This document shows positions 1 to 7,727 of a stretch of DNA of 37,038 nt, one piece after another. The position numbers and the translations under genes were made by a program. Source of the stretch: Gemmatimonadaceae bacterium (GTDB taxonomy: Bacteria; Gemmatimonadota; Gemmatimonadetes; Gemmatimonadales; Gemmatimonadaceae). The notes under the pieces are model-generated. The model was not told the origin of the DNA, searched no databases, and saw only the letters and a list, made by a program, of their open reading frames with translations. Each line of letters opens with the position of its first letter. The stretch's first letter is position 1. The DNA is taken from the NCBI GenBank assembly GCA_035533755.1, contig DATLTC010000071.1, positions 1 through 37,038 on the forward strand, given 5' to 3'.

Positions 1-183
1 ATTCGGATTCATCGGACTGAGCGAAACCTGCCGGAGAAGGCTCTGGGGAACGCGGCAGCGGAGATCGGGGCGGAGAGGCCGGCCCGATCTCACGGTCCGG
101 ACTCGATGCTTCACGGGCGCAGCCCCCACGCATTCCTCCGGTCGCTTCCGACCCATTCGTCGCATCCGTTCCTCGATTCTGAG
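1..183. repeat. Left copy of large palindromic repeat (5' end outside window)
   Basis: Two blocks here match the copy at 688-832. Positions 2-60 align with 701-759 and 124-183 align with 773-832, each with about 6 mismatches in 60 by eye. The unit ends in GATTCTGAG at 175-183, the same terminus as the right copy. Its other end should lie about 12 bases left of the window. Between the two blocks this copy has about 50 extra bases (61-123) that the right copy lacks, including a perfect 9-bp inverted repeat, GAGATCGGG at 61-69 with CCCGATCTC at 83-91. I see no credible gene in this stretch. Confidence 0.8.
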
Positions 184-257
184 AGACCCGCGCGATCGAG
201 ATGCGCGTTTCGATAGAATGATGACGCAGATATCTGGTGCCGAACCGATCCTGCGGT

Positions 258-719
258 ATGGCCACACGTCCCGGCGGGCTCATCGAAGAAGCGCTCACGC
301 ATTCGATCATCGGGGCGTTCTTCGAGGTCTATCACATACTCGGCTACGGCTTTCTCGAACACGTGTATATGCTGGCGCTCGAGCGCGAGCTGCTGGCCCG
401 CGGACATGCGGTCACGCGGGAACTGGGCGTCTCCATCAGCTACAAGGGCGAAGCGCTGACCTCGCAGCGGCTCGACTTCGTGGTGGATGGACGCGTGGTG
501 GTCGAGATCAAGTCCACGCACGATCTCAGCAAGGCCGCGCCGCGGCAATTGCACAACTATCTTCGCGCGACCGAATTGGAGGTTGGCTTGCTGCTGCACT
601 TCGGGCCGGAGCCAAAGTTCCATCGGCTCGTCTCGCTGAATGCCGAGCACCTGTCGCGGGGGAAGGCGCGTCGCGCCGAGCCGGCCGCTCAGAATCAGGA
701 TTCGGAGTCATCGAACTGA
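258..719 (+). CDS. GxxExxY protein, PD-(D/E)XK nuclease-like
   Basis: This is a 153-aa protein of the GxxExxY family (PDDEXK_3-type), whose biological role is not established. The signature GFLEHVY is at residues 31-37. A PD-(D/E)XK-like core follows: Asp73 in RLDFVV, then Glu83 and Lys85 in VVEIK, then a helix with QLHNYL near 97-102. All residues expected of the nuclease fold appear present. I chose the ATG at 258; an in-frame GTG at 237 would add seven residues. The last ten residues (from about 144) and the stop codon lie inside the right palindromic repeat, so the C-terminus is repeat-derived. The gene sits alone between two repeat copies, which suggests a cassette. Catalysis and mobility are inference. 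Confidence 0.85.
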   Translation: MATRPGGLIEEALTHSIIGAFFEVYHILGYGFLEHVYMLALERELLARGHAVTRELGVSISYKGEALTSQRLDFVVDGRVVVEIKSTHDLSKAAPRQLHNYLRATELEVGLLLHFGPEPKFHRLVSLNAEHLSRGKARRAEPAAQNQDSESSN

Positions 720-832
720 GCGAAAGCTGCCGGAACAGGCTCGGGGGAACGCGGCAGCGACGATCGGGCAGGCCCCACGCATTCCTCCGGCCGTTTCCGG
801 TCCGTTCGTCGCATCCGTTCCCCGATTCTGAG
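688..832. repeat. Right copy of large palindromic repeat with 9-bp terminal inverted repeats
   Basis: This 145-bp unit begins with CTCAGAATC (688-696) and ends with the exact reverse complement GATTCTGAG (824-832). The whole unit is an imperfect palindrome: its first ~55 bases match the reverse complement of its last ~55 at roughly 70 % by eye, so one strand could fold into a long bulged hairpin. It is in direct orientation with the copy at 1-183 and overlaps the 3' end of the GxxExxY gene. No transposase is visible beside it. Confidence 0.8.
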
Positions 833-891
833 CGGCTCACCTGGCGCGACGATCTCGAACGGCCGCCGATGCTCCGGCCGCCGCCGACAAA

Positions 892-927
892 AAACCGGTG
901 GCCGCACCGCCGTGCGACCACCGGTTT
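892..927 (-). terminator. Rho-independent terminator of the S9 peptidase gene
   Basis: The 10-bp perfect stem AAACCGGTGG (892-901) pairs with CCACCGGTTT (918-927). Read on the minus strand it is followed by a run of T residues. It lies 20 bp past the peptidase stop codon. Confidence 0.85.
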
Positions 928-947
928 CTCGTATGCCACCAACGCGA

Positions 948-3464
948 TCAGTGCGCGTTCATCGACGCGCTGCCCCCGTAGTTGTCGCCCAGGAAGTGCG
1001 TGGCGAAGAACTCCATCATCATCTCCTGCGCGTACGGGGCCATGTCGCCGTAGCCGTGTGGCTTCGGAGGATAGACCATCACCGAGAAGCGCTTGTGGGC
1101 CTTGATGAGCGCGTTCACCAACCGCATGGTGTTGGCCGGGTGCACGTTGTTGTCCATGAGACCCGTCTCGAGCAGCAGCGCGCCCTTGAGATTCGGCGCC
1201 AGCTCGACCGTGGTCGGCACGTGGATCTCGTACTTGGCGGTCGTGTCCGCCGGATCGCTGGCGGCCTGCGGGGTGCTTCCCCCCATGCGCCCGCGCCCGC
1301 CGCGGCCGCCACGTCCGGCGCCGGTGGCATTGGGCGATTCGATCTTCAGCCCGTGGTACTGCTCGCTCCAGTTCTGATTGTAGACGTTGTTGTCGTGGTT
1401 GCCCGACTCGCTCACGCCCACCTTGAAGAACTCGTTGTACGGCGGGAGGAGCATCGCCGCGGCGGTCTGGAACCCCCCGCCCGAGTGGCCGTAGATCCCC
1501 ACCCGGTCGAGGTCGATGTACTTGTGCTCGGCGCCCAGCTCCTGGATCACGTATTTCTTGTCGGCCAGCCCGTAGTCGCGCAGGTTGAGATAGCCGAACG
1601 TATCGTAGGCGCGCGACCGCTCGGGGCTGCCGCCGCGGTTGCCGAACGTGACGACCACGAAGCCCAACTGCGCCAGCCGCTGCTGCTGCGCGGCGGGCGA
1701 GAAGTTGAACACCACCGATTCGGTCTGCGGCCCCGGATACGTGTAGGTGATGATCGGGTACGATCTGGTGGAGTCGAAGTCGAACGGCTTCCACATCTCG
1801 CCCCAGATGTCGGTCACGCCGTCGGCGGCCTTCACGTGGAACGGTTCGGGCGGCTTCCAGCCCAACGTCTTGAGCCCCGAGATGTCCATCGTCTCGAGAT
1901 CCATCACCACCTTGCCGGTCTCGTCGCGGATCACGGCGCGCGGCGCCATGTCGATGCGCGAGTAGTTGTCCACGTCGTACTTGAAGTTGGGCGAGAGATC
2001 CGCCGTGTGCGTGGCGTCGCCGGCGTCCACGAGCGCGAGTCCGGTGCCGTCCAGATTGACGCGATAGAGATGGTGGTAGTACAGATCCTCATCCGGCTCG
2101 CGTCCCACGCCGTCGATCCAGGCCACGCCGCGCACCGAGTCCACCTTCACCAGGTCCTGGGCGCGCCAGGGTCCCGCGGTGAGGGCGTTCTTGAGCTTGC
2201 CGTCGTGCGAGTACAGGTAGTACTCGCCCCAGCCGGTGGAGTCGGACCACCAGATGAAGTCGCCGCCCGCCTTCACGTAGTGCGGCTCCTGCGTCTGCAG
2301 CCCGCCCCAGTCGCTCTTCTCCGTGAGGAGCGTCTTGATAGCGTGCGTTTTGAGGTCGACGTCGATCATCTCGAGTTCGCGCTGCGTGCGGTCGCGCCGC
2401 ACGAGACTCAGGACGTCGTGGCCCGCGTCCGGCCAGACGAGGTTCATGATCCGCTGGTCCTTGTACTTGCTCACGTCCAGCGGCGTCACCGACTTGTCGC
2501 CGAGGGTGTACGTGTAGAGTTCCACCTGCGCCACGTTCTCCTCGCCGGGCATCGCGTACGGGTACTCCATGAGCGTGGGACGCGGATTGGCCAGGTAGTT
2601 CACCAGGTAGAGGTCCTTCACCTTGCGTTCGTCCTGGCGCATGACCGCGAACGCCTTGGAATCGCGCGACCAGACCACGTTGGCCCGTACGCGCGCGTCG
2701 AGCGGCGGCGCGCCGCGGCCGCCCTCCGCGGTGCCCTCGCGGGCCAACAGCACCGCGGCCGTGTCGAGATAGCCGAACGTCCGCTTGATCTCGCCGTCGG
2801 TGGACACCTGCACGGTGTCCTTGGTGATCGTGTCGACGACGAACAGGTTGTTGTCGCGGGCGAACGCGAAGTGCGTGCTGTCGGGCGAGTAGTTGTGGAA
2901 ATCGCCGCCGCCGCGCCCGAAGAATCCGCCGCCGCCGCGCCCGCCGCGTCCCTCGGTCTCCCGCGTGGCCGGGCCGACGCGCCGGATGGCCTCGGTGGCC
3001 AGCGTCCACTCCCAGCGCGAGCTGTCGGCGTTGAACTCGAAGCTCTTGTGGTCCTTGCTCAGCGTGATCGTGGCGAACGGGAGATTGTACCCATCGTATG
3101 CGTGCCCCGACGCCGCGGTGAGCGCGGCCGCGAGCTTGGTGTGGTCGAACAGCGGCCGCTTGACCTTGAGCGCCGGCACCACGAGGAAGAAGGTGGAGCC
3201 GGTATGGTCCTTCCAGTTGTACCACATCGAATCGCTCTTGCCGATCCAGTGCGGATCGACCGCCGAGCTGTAGAGCACGGGGCGGAGCGCTTCGGGGGTG
3301 AACTTGTCGGCCAGGGCCCAGTTGGCCTGGTTGGCATGTGCGTGCTGGGCCGATGCCGGGGGCGCGACGGCGGCGAGCAGGGCGAACGCCGCCGCGGTGC
3401 AGAACCACCGCGACCACGGCCCACGGCCGAGGTGTGTGGGACAGGGGGGAACGGGGGCGGGCAT
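948..3464 (-). CDS. Exported S9 family prolyl oligopeptidase/DPP IV-like serine peptidase
   Basis: This 838-aa exported serine peptidase should cleave short peptides, with a DPP IV-type propeller before a C-terminal alpha/beta-hydrolase domain. A signal peptide covers about residues 1-41, ending in the cleavage-like PPASAQ. The catalytic triad reads Ser661 in GHSGGG, Asp771 in GLMDNN and His803 in KPHGYG, with spacing normal for S9. Two Gly/Arg-rich low-complexity loops lie near residues 168-190 and 713-729; these are unusual insertions for the family. The ATG at 3464 has GGGAG upstream. A longer open frame merges this with unrelated sequence and was rejected. The gene follows kup on the same strand after about 107 bp and ends in a good terminator. 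Substrate is unknown. Confidence 0.9.
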   Translation of the reverse strand: MPAPVPPCPTHLGRGPWSRWFCTAAAFALLAAVAPPASAQHAHANQANWALADKFTPEALRPVLYSSAVDPHWIGKSDSMWYNWKDHTGSTFFLVVPALKVKRPLFDHTKLAAALTAASGHAYDGYNLPFATITLSKDHKSFEFNADSSRWEWTLATEAIRRVGPATRETEGRGGRGGGGFFGRGGGDFHNYSPDSTHFAFARDNNLFVVDTITKDTVQVSTDGEIKRTFGYLDTAAVLLAREGTAEGGRGAPPLDARVRANVVWSRDSKAFAVMRQDERKVKDLYLVNYLANPRPTLMEYPYAMPGEENVAQVELYTYTLGDKSVTPLDVSKYKDQRIMNLVWPDAGHDVLSLVRRDRTQRELEMIDVDLKTHAIKTLLTEKSDWGGLQTQEPHYVKAGGDFIWWSDSTGWGEYYLYSHDGKLKNALTAGPWRAQDLVKVDSVRGVAWIDGVGREPDEDLYYHHLYRVNLDGTGLALVDAGDATHTADLSPNFKYDVDNYSRIDMAPRAVIRDETGKVVMDLETMDISGLKTLGWKPPEPFHVKAADGVTDIWGEMWKPFDFDSTRSYPIITYTYPGPQTESVVFNFSPAAQQQRLAQLGFVVVTFGNRGGSPERSRAYDTFGYLNLRDYGLADKKYVIQELGAEHKYIDLDRVGIYGHSGGGFQTAAAMLLPPYNEFFKVGVSESGNHDNNVYNQNWSEQYHGLKIESPNATGAGRGGRGGRGRMGGSTPQAASDPADTTAKYEIHVPTTVELAPNLKGALLLETGLMDNNVHPANTMRLVNALIKAHKRFSVMVYPPKPHGYGDMAPYAQEMMMEFFATHFLGDNYGGSASMNAH

Positions 3465-3571
3465 GGGACGGTCTCCCGGAGGCGAGGTGCGCCGGTGTGG
3501 GGGGGGACGGGGTGGGGATGCTGCGCCCACTGATTTGCGGGCGGGACCGGCGATTGGGAAGGGGGAGGACC

Positions 3572-5623
3572 CTAGAACTCCACCTGGGCGCCCAGCTCCA
3601 CCACCCGGTTGGGCGGGATGTTGAAGAACTCCGTTGCCGAGCGCGCGTTGCGCGACATCACCACAAACAGCTTCTTGCGCCAGCGCGCCATGTTGAGCGG
3701 CGCTCCGTCTCCGGTGCCCGGCGTGGTCACGGCGCCGGCGCGCGCGGCCCTGGGCGCGTCGTGCTTGCCGAGCACCATCACCCGCTCGCGGCCCAGGTAG
3801 AACGTGGTGTCGAGCGGTTTGGCCCGCAGGCCCAGTGCCCGCGCGCGATTGAGCACGTCGGGCACGTCGGGCGTCTCCATGAAGCCGTAGCGCGCCGTGA
3901 CGCGCCAGAACCCCTCCTCGAACTTCTCGATCGTGACCCGCTCGGCGGACGGCACCGAGGGGACTTCGAGGGTGAGGATGGACATCAGGATCACCTGGTC
4001 GTGCAGCACCTTGTTGTGCTTCAGGTGGTGCAACAGCACCACCGGCACGCCGTGCGGCGACGAGGTCATGAACACCGCCGTGCCGGGGACGCGGGTGGGC
4101 TTGCGGCGCGCCACGTCGCCGAGGAACAGGTCCAGCGGCAGCGCGCCCGCGTGCAGGACGTGGTTGAGCATCATCCGGCCGCGCTTCCAGGTGCTCATGA
4201 GCGTGAAGATGACGGTGCCGATGGCGATCGGCACCCAGCCGCCGTACTCGAGCTTCACGAGGTTGGCGCCGAGGAGCGACAGGTCGATGACGAGAAAGAC
4301 CCCGGTGAGCGCAGCCACGCGCCAGAGCGGCCACCCCCACTTCTCGCGGGCCACCACGAAGAACAGCAGCGAGGTGATGACCATCGTGCCGGTGACGGCG
4401 ATGCCGTACGCCGCGCTGAGCGCCGCCGACGACTGGAACATCAACACGAGCACGATCGTGCCGATGCGGAGCAGCTGGTTGACCTCGGGGATGTAGATCT
4501 GGCCGGCCTCGCGTTCGGACGTGTGCACGATCGTCACGCGGGGGGAGTAGCCGAGCTGCACGCTCTGCTGCATGAGCGAGAACGCGCCCGAGATCAGGGC
4601 CTGCGAGGCGACGATCGTGGCCAGCGTGGCCACGACGACCACCGGGTAGAGCAACACGCGCGGCGCCAGCAGGTAGAACGGGTTGGTGACGGCCGACGGA
4701 TCGCGCAGCAGCAGGGCGCCCTGGCCGAAGTAGTTGAGCAGCAGCGCCGGGAACACCACCGCGAACCAGGCCAGCCGGATGGGGCGGGGGCCGAAGTGCC
4801 CCATGTCGGCGTACAGCGCTTCGGCGCCGGTGACCACGAGCACGACGGCGCCGAGCACGAGGAATCCGGCCCCGCCGTGGGCGACGAAGAAGCGCACGGC
4901 CCACTGGGGATCGAGCGCCTCGAGCGTGCGCGGCTCGCGCAGGATCTCCGCTCCGCCGAGCACCGCGATCATCGCGAACCACACCGCCATGATCGGCCCG
5001 AAGAATCCGCCCACGCGCGACGTGCCGCGGCTCTGGAAGGAGAACAGCAGGAGCAGGATGAGGACCGTGGAGGCGACGACGACGAACGTGGACAGGTGCG
5101 GCGCGGCCACCTGGATGCCCTCGACGGCGCTGAGCACCGAGATGGCCGGCGTGATCATGCCGTCGCCGTACAGCAGGGCGGCGCCGAACAACCCCAGCAC
5201 CACCAGCGCGTAGCGCCGCCGCCGCGGGCTTGTGTCTCGGCCGTCGTGCAGCAGCAGCGCCAACAGGGCCAGAATGCCGCCCTCGCCGCGGTTGTCGGCG
5301 CGCATGATGAAGACGATGTACTTGATGCTGACGATCAGGATGAGCGCCCAGACGATGAGCGACAGCACGCCCAGCACGTTGGGGCGCGTCACGGCGATGC
5401 CGTACTCCGACCGGAAGCACTCGCGGAGCGCGTACAGCGGGCTGGTGCCGATGTCGCCGTACACCACGCCCAGCGCCGCCAGGGAGAGGAAGGCCAGGCG
5501 CCTGCCGGCGGGACGGAGCTCGACGTGCGATCGCGCGGCGGGAACGGCGCTGTGGAATCCGCTGGTCTCGGTGGCCGCTGCGGGCGCGGTCATCGATTCC
5601 GGACGCGATGGGTCAGCGGGCAT
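3572..5623 (-). CDS. kup: Low-affinity potassium transporter Kup (KUP/HAK/KT family)
   Basis: This 683-aa inner-membrane protein is a proton-coupled K+ uptake carrier. The N-terminal family signature GDIGTSPLYA is at about residues 56-65. About twelve hydrophobic segments follow through residue ~470, including the conserved DNRGEGG and YGDGMITPAIS stretches. A soluble C-terminal domain follows, as in E. coli Kup, and the length is slightly above the usual ~620-660. The ATG at 5623 is the longest start; an ATG 30 bp downstream (MTAPAA) is also possible, since the first ~40 residues are not conserved. It lies between padR and the S9 peptidase on the same strand; a hairpin separates it from padR. 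No c-di-AMP riboswitch-like element was recognised upstream. Confidence 0.95.
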   Translation of the reverse strand: MPADPSRPESMTAPAAATETSGFHSAVPAARSHVELRPAGRRLAFLSLAALGVVYGDIGTSPLYALRECFRSEYGIAVTRPNVLGVLSLIVWALILIVSIKYIVFIMRADNRGEGGILALLALLLHDGRDTSPRRRRYALVVLGLFGAALLYGDGMITPAISVLSAVEGIQVAAPHLSTFVVVASTVLILLLLFSFQSRGTSRVGGFFGPIMAVWFAMIAVLGGAEILREPRTLEALDPQWAVRFFVAHGGAGFLVLGAVVLVVTGAEALYADMGHFGPRPIRLAWFAVVFPALLLNYFGQGALLLRDPSAVTNPFYLLAPRVLLYPVVVVATLATIVASQALISGAFSLMQQSVQLGYSPRVTIVHTSEREAGQIYIPEVNQLLRIGTIVLVLMFQSSAALSAAYGIAVTGTMVITSLLFFVVAREKWGWPLWRVAALTGVFLVIDLSLLGANLVKLEYGGWVPIAIGTVIFTLMSTWKRGRMMLNHVLHAGALPLDLFLGDVARRKPTRVPGTAVFMTSSPHGVPVVLLHHLKHNKVLHDQVILMSILTLEVPSVPSAERVTIEKFEEGFWRVTARYGFMETPDVPDVLNRARALGLRAKPLDTTFYLGRERVMVLGKHDAPRAARAGAVTTPGTGDGAPLNMARWRKKLFVVMSRNARSATEFFNIPPNRVVELGAQVEF

Positions 5624-5692
5624 GGACAGAGGGTGGATACCCCGGGCCGGTCAGGCCTGGCGGAGCGCCGACCGGACCTCACCAAACGACAA

Positions 5693-5717
5693 CGGGCCGC
5701 GAAGGGTTCGCGGCCCG
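5693..5717 (-). terminator. Hairpin terminator after padR
   Basis: An 11-bp perfect stem with a GGG loop (5693-5703 with 5707-5717) lies 40 bp past the padR stop. The T-run on the minus strand is weak (TTGTCGTTT), so termination may be partial and allow read-through into kup. Confidence 0.6.
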
Positions 5718-5756
5718 AAGCGGAATCTAGTGCCCACCGGGAATGCGTCCAGCCAA

Positions 5757-6350
5757 TCAGCCGGTGATGGCATCAATCTCGCGCGCCGCGCGATCGAGCA
5801 CCTCGGCGATCTTGCCGAGGATCTCCTTGCTGTCGGCGTGCTTGACGGCCGTGCCCAGGCTGCTTCTCGCCACGTGGCGCATGGCGGTGCGGACATCCGC
5901 CATCGTGGGGCTGAAGAACGGCTCCACTGCCTGGGTGATGCGCTCGAAGATGGACTCGACGGTGCCGATGTTGGCCGCGAGGTATTGCGTGCCTTCAGGG
6001 GTGATCTGATAGACGCGCTTGCCGCCCTCTTCGGCTGTGGCGTTCACGTAGCCCATCTCCTCGAGCATGGTGAGCGTGGGGTAGACGGTGCCCGGGCTCG
6101 GCGAGTAAGTCCCGTTGGACCGCTCCTCTAGTGCCTTGATGATGTCGTAACCATGGCGCGGCTTTTCGGCGATCAGTTGGAGAATGACGTATTTCAGGTC
6201 ACCCTGCTCGAACATCCGGCCAGCTCGACCACGAAAATGCCGCCCCTTGGGTCCGCCACCCTGGCCCCAGAAGCCTCCGGCGAACGCATCCCAATCCCAC
6301 CGCCCTCGGCGGTGCCCACAGTGCTCATCATGCATGTTTGTGTCCTCCAT
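5757..6350 (-). CDS. PadR family transcriptional regulator
   Basis: This 197-aa protein has a winged-helix DNA-binding domain at about residues 48-120. Typical PadR motifs are visible: LKYVILQLIAEKPRHGYDI, then SPGTVYPTL, then GYV with the wing ending in RVYQITPEG. The C-terminal helical part (~125-195) should mediate dimerisation. The N-terminus is rich in His, Cys, Trp and Gly (MHDEHCGH near residues 6-13), which could bind metal, though that is speculative. The gene lies just downstream of the exporter genes on the same strand but is separated from them by a strong terminator and has its own promoter with an overlapping palindrome. PadR proteins commonly repress adjacent exporters and themselves. 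Confidence 0.92.
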   Translation of the reverse strand: MEDTNMHDEHCGHRRGRWDWDAFAGGFWGQGGGPKGRHFRGRAGRMFEQGDLKYVILQLIAEKPRHGYDIIKALEERSNGTYSPSPGTVYPTLTMLEEMGYVNATAEEGGKRVYQITPEGTQYLAANIGTVESIFERITQAVEPFFSPTMADVRTAMRHVARSSLGTAVKHADSKEILGKIAEVLDRAAREIDAITG

Positions 6351-6383
6351 GCGACATAGCAGAGATGTATCTTCGACACATTG

Positions 6384-6412
6384 ACGATATATCGTGAATT
6401 ATGGCGTGTCAA
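6384..6412 (-). promoter_or_regulatory. padR promoter with overlapping palindromic operator
   Basis: On the minus strand a perfect -35 TTGACA (6407-6412) is followed after 17 bp by TATCGT (6384-6389). That -10 lies inside a perfect 12-bp palindrome, ACGATATATCGT (6384-6395). A repressor bound there would block polymerase. The AT-rich dyad is conspicuous in this GC-rich DNA and lies about 35 bp before the padR start, which suggests autoregulation by PadR. Confidence 0.6.
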
Positions 6413-6443
6413 CTGGCGTCGTCGGTCGCCTGCCGCCCAACAA

Positions 6444-6470
6444 AAAGCCCCCGACAACGCCGGGGGCTTT
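6444..6470 (-). terminator. Terminator after the MacB-type permease gene
   Basis: The 10-bp stem AAAGCCCCCG (6444-6453) pairs with CGGGGGCTTT (6461-6470). On the minus strand a T-run follows. It lies 20 bp beyond the permease stop and separates the exporter genes from padR. Confidence 0.85.
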
Positions 6471-6490
6471 CTGTTGGGCCATTGAGCGGT

Positions 6491-7717
6491 CTACTCGTAT
6501 CTGAGCGCCATGATCGGGTCCATCACCGACGCGCGACGGGCTGGCCAGACGCCGAAGATCACGCCCACCGCCGCCGAGAACGCGAACGCGATGCCTACGG
6601 CGGTCATCGATACCTGCGTGTTCCAGCCCGCGGTCTTGCTCATGAGCGTTGCCCCGCCGGCCCCGAGCGCGATGCCGACGATGCCGCCCAGGCAGCACAG
6701 CACCACGGCCTCGATGAGGAACTGGAGCAGGATGTTCCACCGCGTGGCCCCCAGCGCCTTGCGAATACCGATCTCTCGCGTGCGTTCCGTCACGGACACG
6801 AGCATGATGTTCATGATCCCGATCCCGCCAACGAGCAGACTCACCGCCGCGATGCCCGACAGCAGATACGTGAACACCTGCGTGGTCTCTGCGGTGGTCG
6901 TGAGGAAGTCGGTCTGGCTGCGGATCTGGAAGTCGTCGAGATCGGTGGTGCGCAGCTTGTGCTGCCGGCGCAGCGCCTTCTGGATCTCGGCCATCGCCAG
7001 CGGAATGTTGTCCTCGCTCGACGCGAGCACGTTGATCGAGCGCACCCAGTTGGAGCCGAACACGCGGTACCGGCCGGTGGTGATCGGGATCAGGATCTGG
7101 TCGTCCGGATCGCCGAACGTGCTGCCCTGTCCTTTGGGTTCGGTGGTGCCGATGACGGTGAACAGCACGCCGCCGATCCGAATCTCCTCACCCACGATCG
7201 CGTCGGGGGTGCTCAGCCCGAAGTTCTGGGTCACCGTGGGGCCCACCACGGCCACGCGCCGCTGCCCCTGGTCTTCGGCCTCGGTGAACATGCGGCCGCC
7301 GGAAAGCTTGTAATTGCGCACGGTCAGATAGTTGGCCGTGGTGCCGATGATCGACGTATTGGTGTTCTGGTTGGTCCACGTGACCTGGGAGCTCTTCTGC
7401 ATTTCCGGCTCCACGGCGATGACGTCGGGGAGGCGCTCCGGATCGTCCAGCGACTTGGCGTCCTCGATGGTCATGCGTTTGCGTTGCCCCCCGATGGCGG
7501 CGCCGAAGCCGCGGGCCTGGCCCGGGCTCACGCTGAGCAGCGTGGTGCCGAGCGATGCGATGCGATCCTTCACGGCCTGCTGCGCGCCGCTGCCGAGTGC
7601 CACCATCGCGATCACGGCGGCCACGCCGATCACGATGCCGAGCATCGTGAGCAGCGAGCGGAGCTTGTTGGCCCGCAGGGCGCCGATCGCGACGCTGATG
7701 ATTTCGCCGATGAGCAT
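6491..7717 (-). CDS. MacB-type ABC transporter permease (FtsX family), no ATPase domain
   Basis: This 408-aa permease has the MacB architecture: a first transmembrane helix near residues 18-42 (LLTMLGIVIGVAAVIAMVAL), a periplasmic MacB core domain at about 45-280, and three C-terminal helices of the FtsX domain (about 285-400) with the conserved TERTREIGIRKALGAT loop. It lacks the N-terminal ATPase found in E. coli MacB, so it needs a separate ATPase. It starts 10 bp after the MacA-type adaptor stop, indicating one transcript. The usual MacA/ATPase/permease order is broken because no ABC ATPase gene lies here or anywhere in the window. Function is probably export of a drug, lipid or peptide across the envelope with TolC. 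Confidence 0.9.
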   Translation of the reverse strand: MLIGEIISVAIGALRANKLRSLLTMLGIVIGVAAVIAMVALGSGAQQAVKDRIASLGTTLLSVSPGQARGFGAAIGGQRKRMTIEDAKSLDDPERLPDVIAVEPEMQKSSQVTWTNQNTNTSIIGTTANYLTVRNYKLSGGRMFTEAEDQGQRRVAVVGPTVTQNFGLSTPDAIVGEEIRIGGVLFTVIGTTEPKGQGSTFGDPDDQILIPITTGRYRVFGSNWVRSINVLASSEDNIPLAMAEIQKALRRQHKLRTTDLDDFQIRSQTDFLTTTAETTQVFTYLLSGIAAVSLLVGGIGIMNIMLVSVTERTREIGIRKALGATRWNILLQFLIEAVVLCCLGGIVGIALGAGGATLMSKTAGWNTQVSMTAVGIAFAFSAAVGVIFGVWPARRASVMDPIMALRYE

Positions 7718-7727
7718 ATGGCCTCGC

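Noticed and set aside
912-3533. Long plus-strand open frame (873 codons) across the S9 peptidase gene
   Set aside because: It is antisense to a protein with full S9 motifs and has no recognisable domains; high GC opens the opposite strand.
948-5420. Single 1490-codon minus-strand frame joining the S9 peptidase and kup region
   Set aside because: Two unrelated genes in different frames; the kup protein is complete in its own frame and the peptidase has its own signal peptide and RBS.
3338-5767. Long plus-strand frame (809 codons) antisense to kup
   Set aside because: His/Arg/Glu-rich low-complexity translation with no domains; shadow of the Kup gene.
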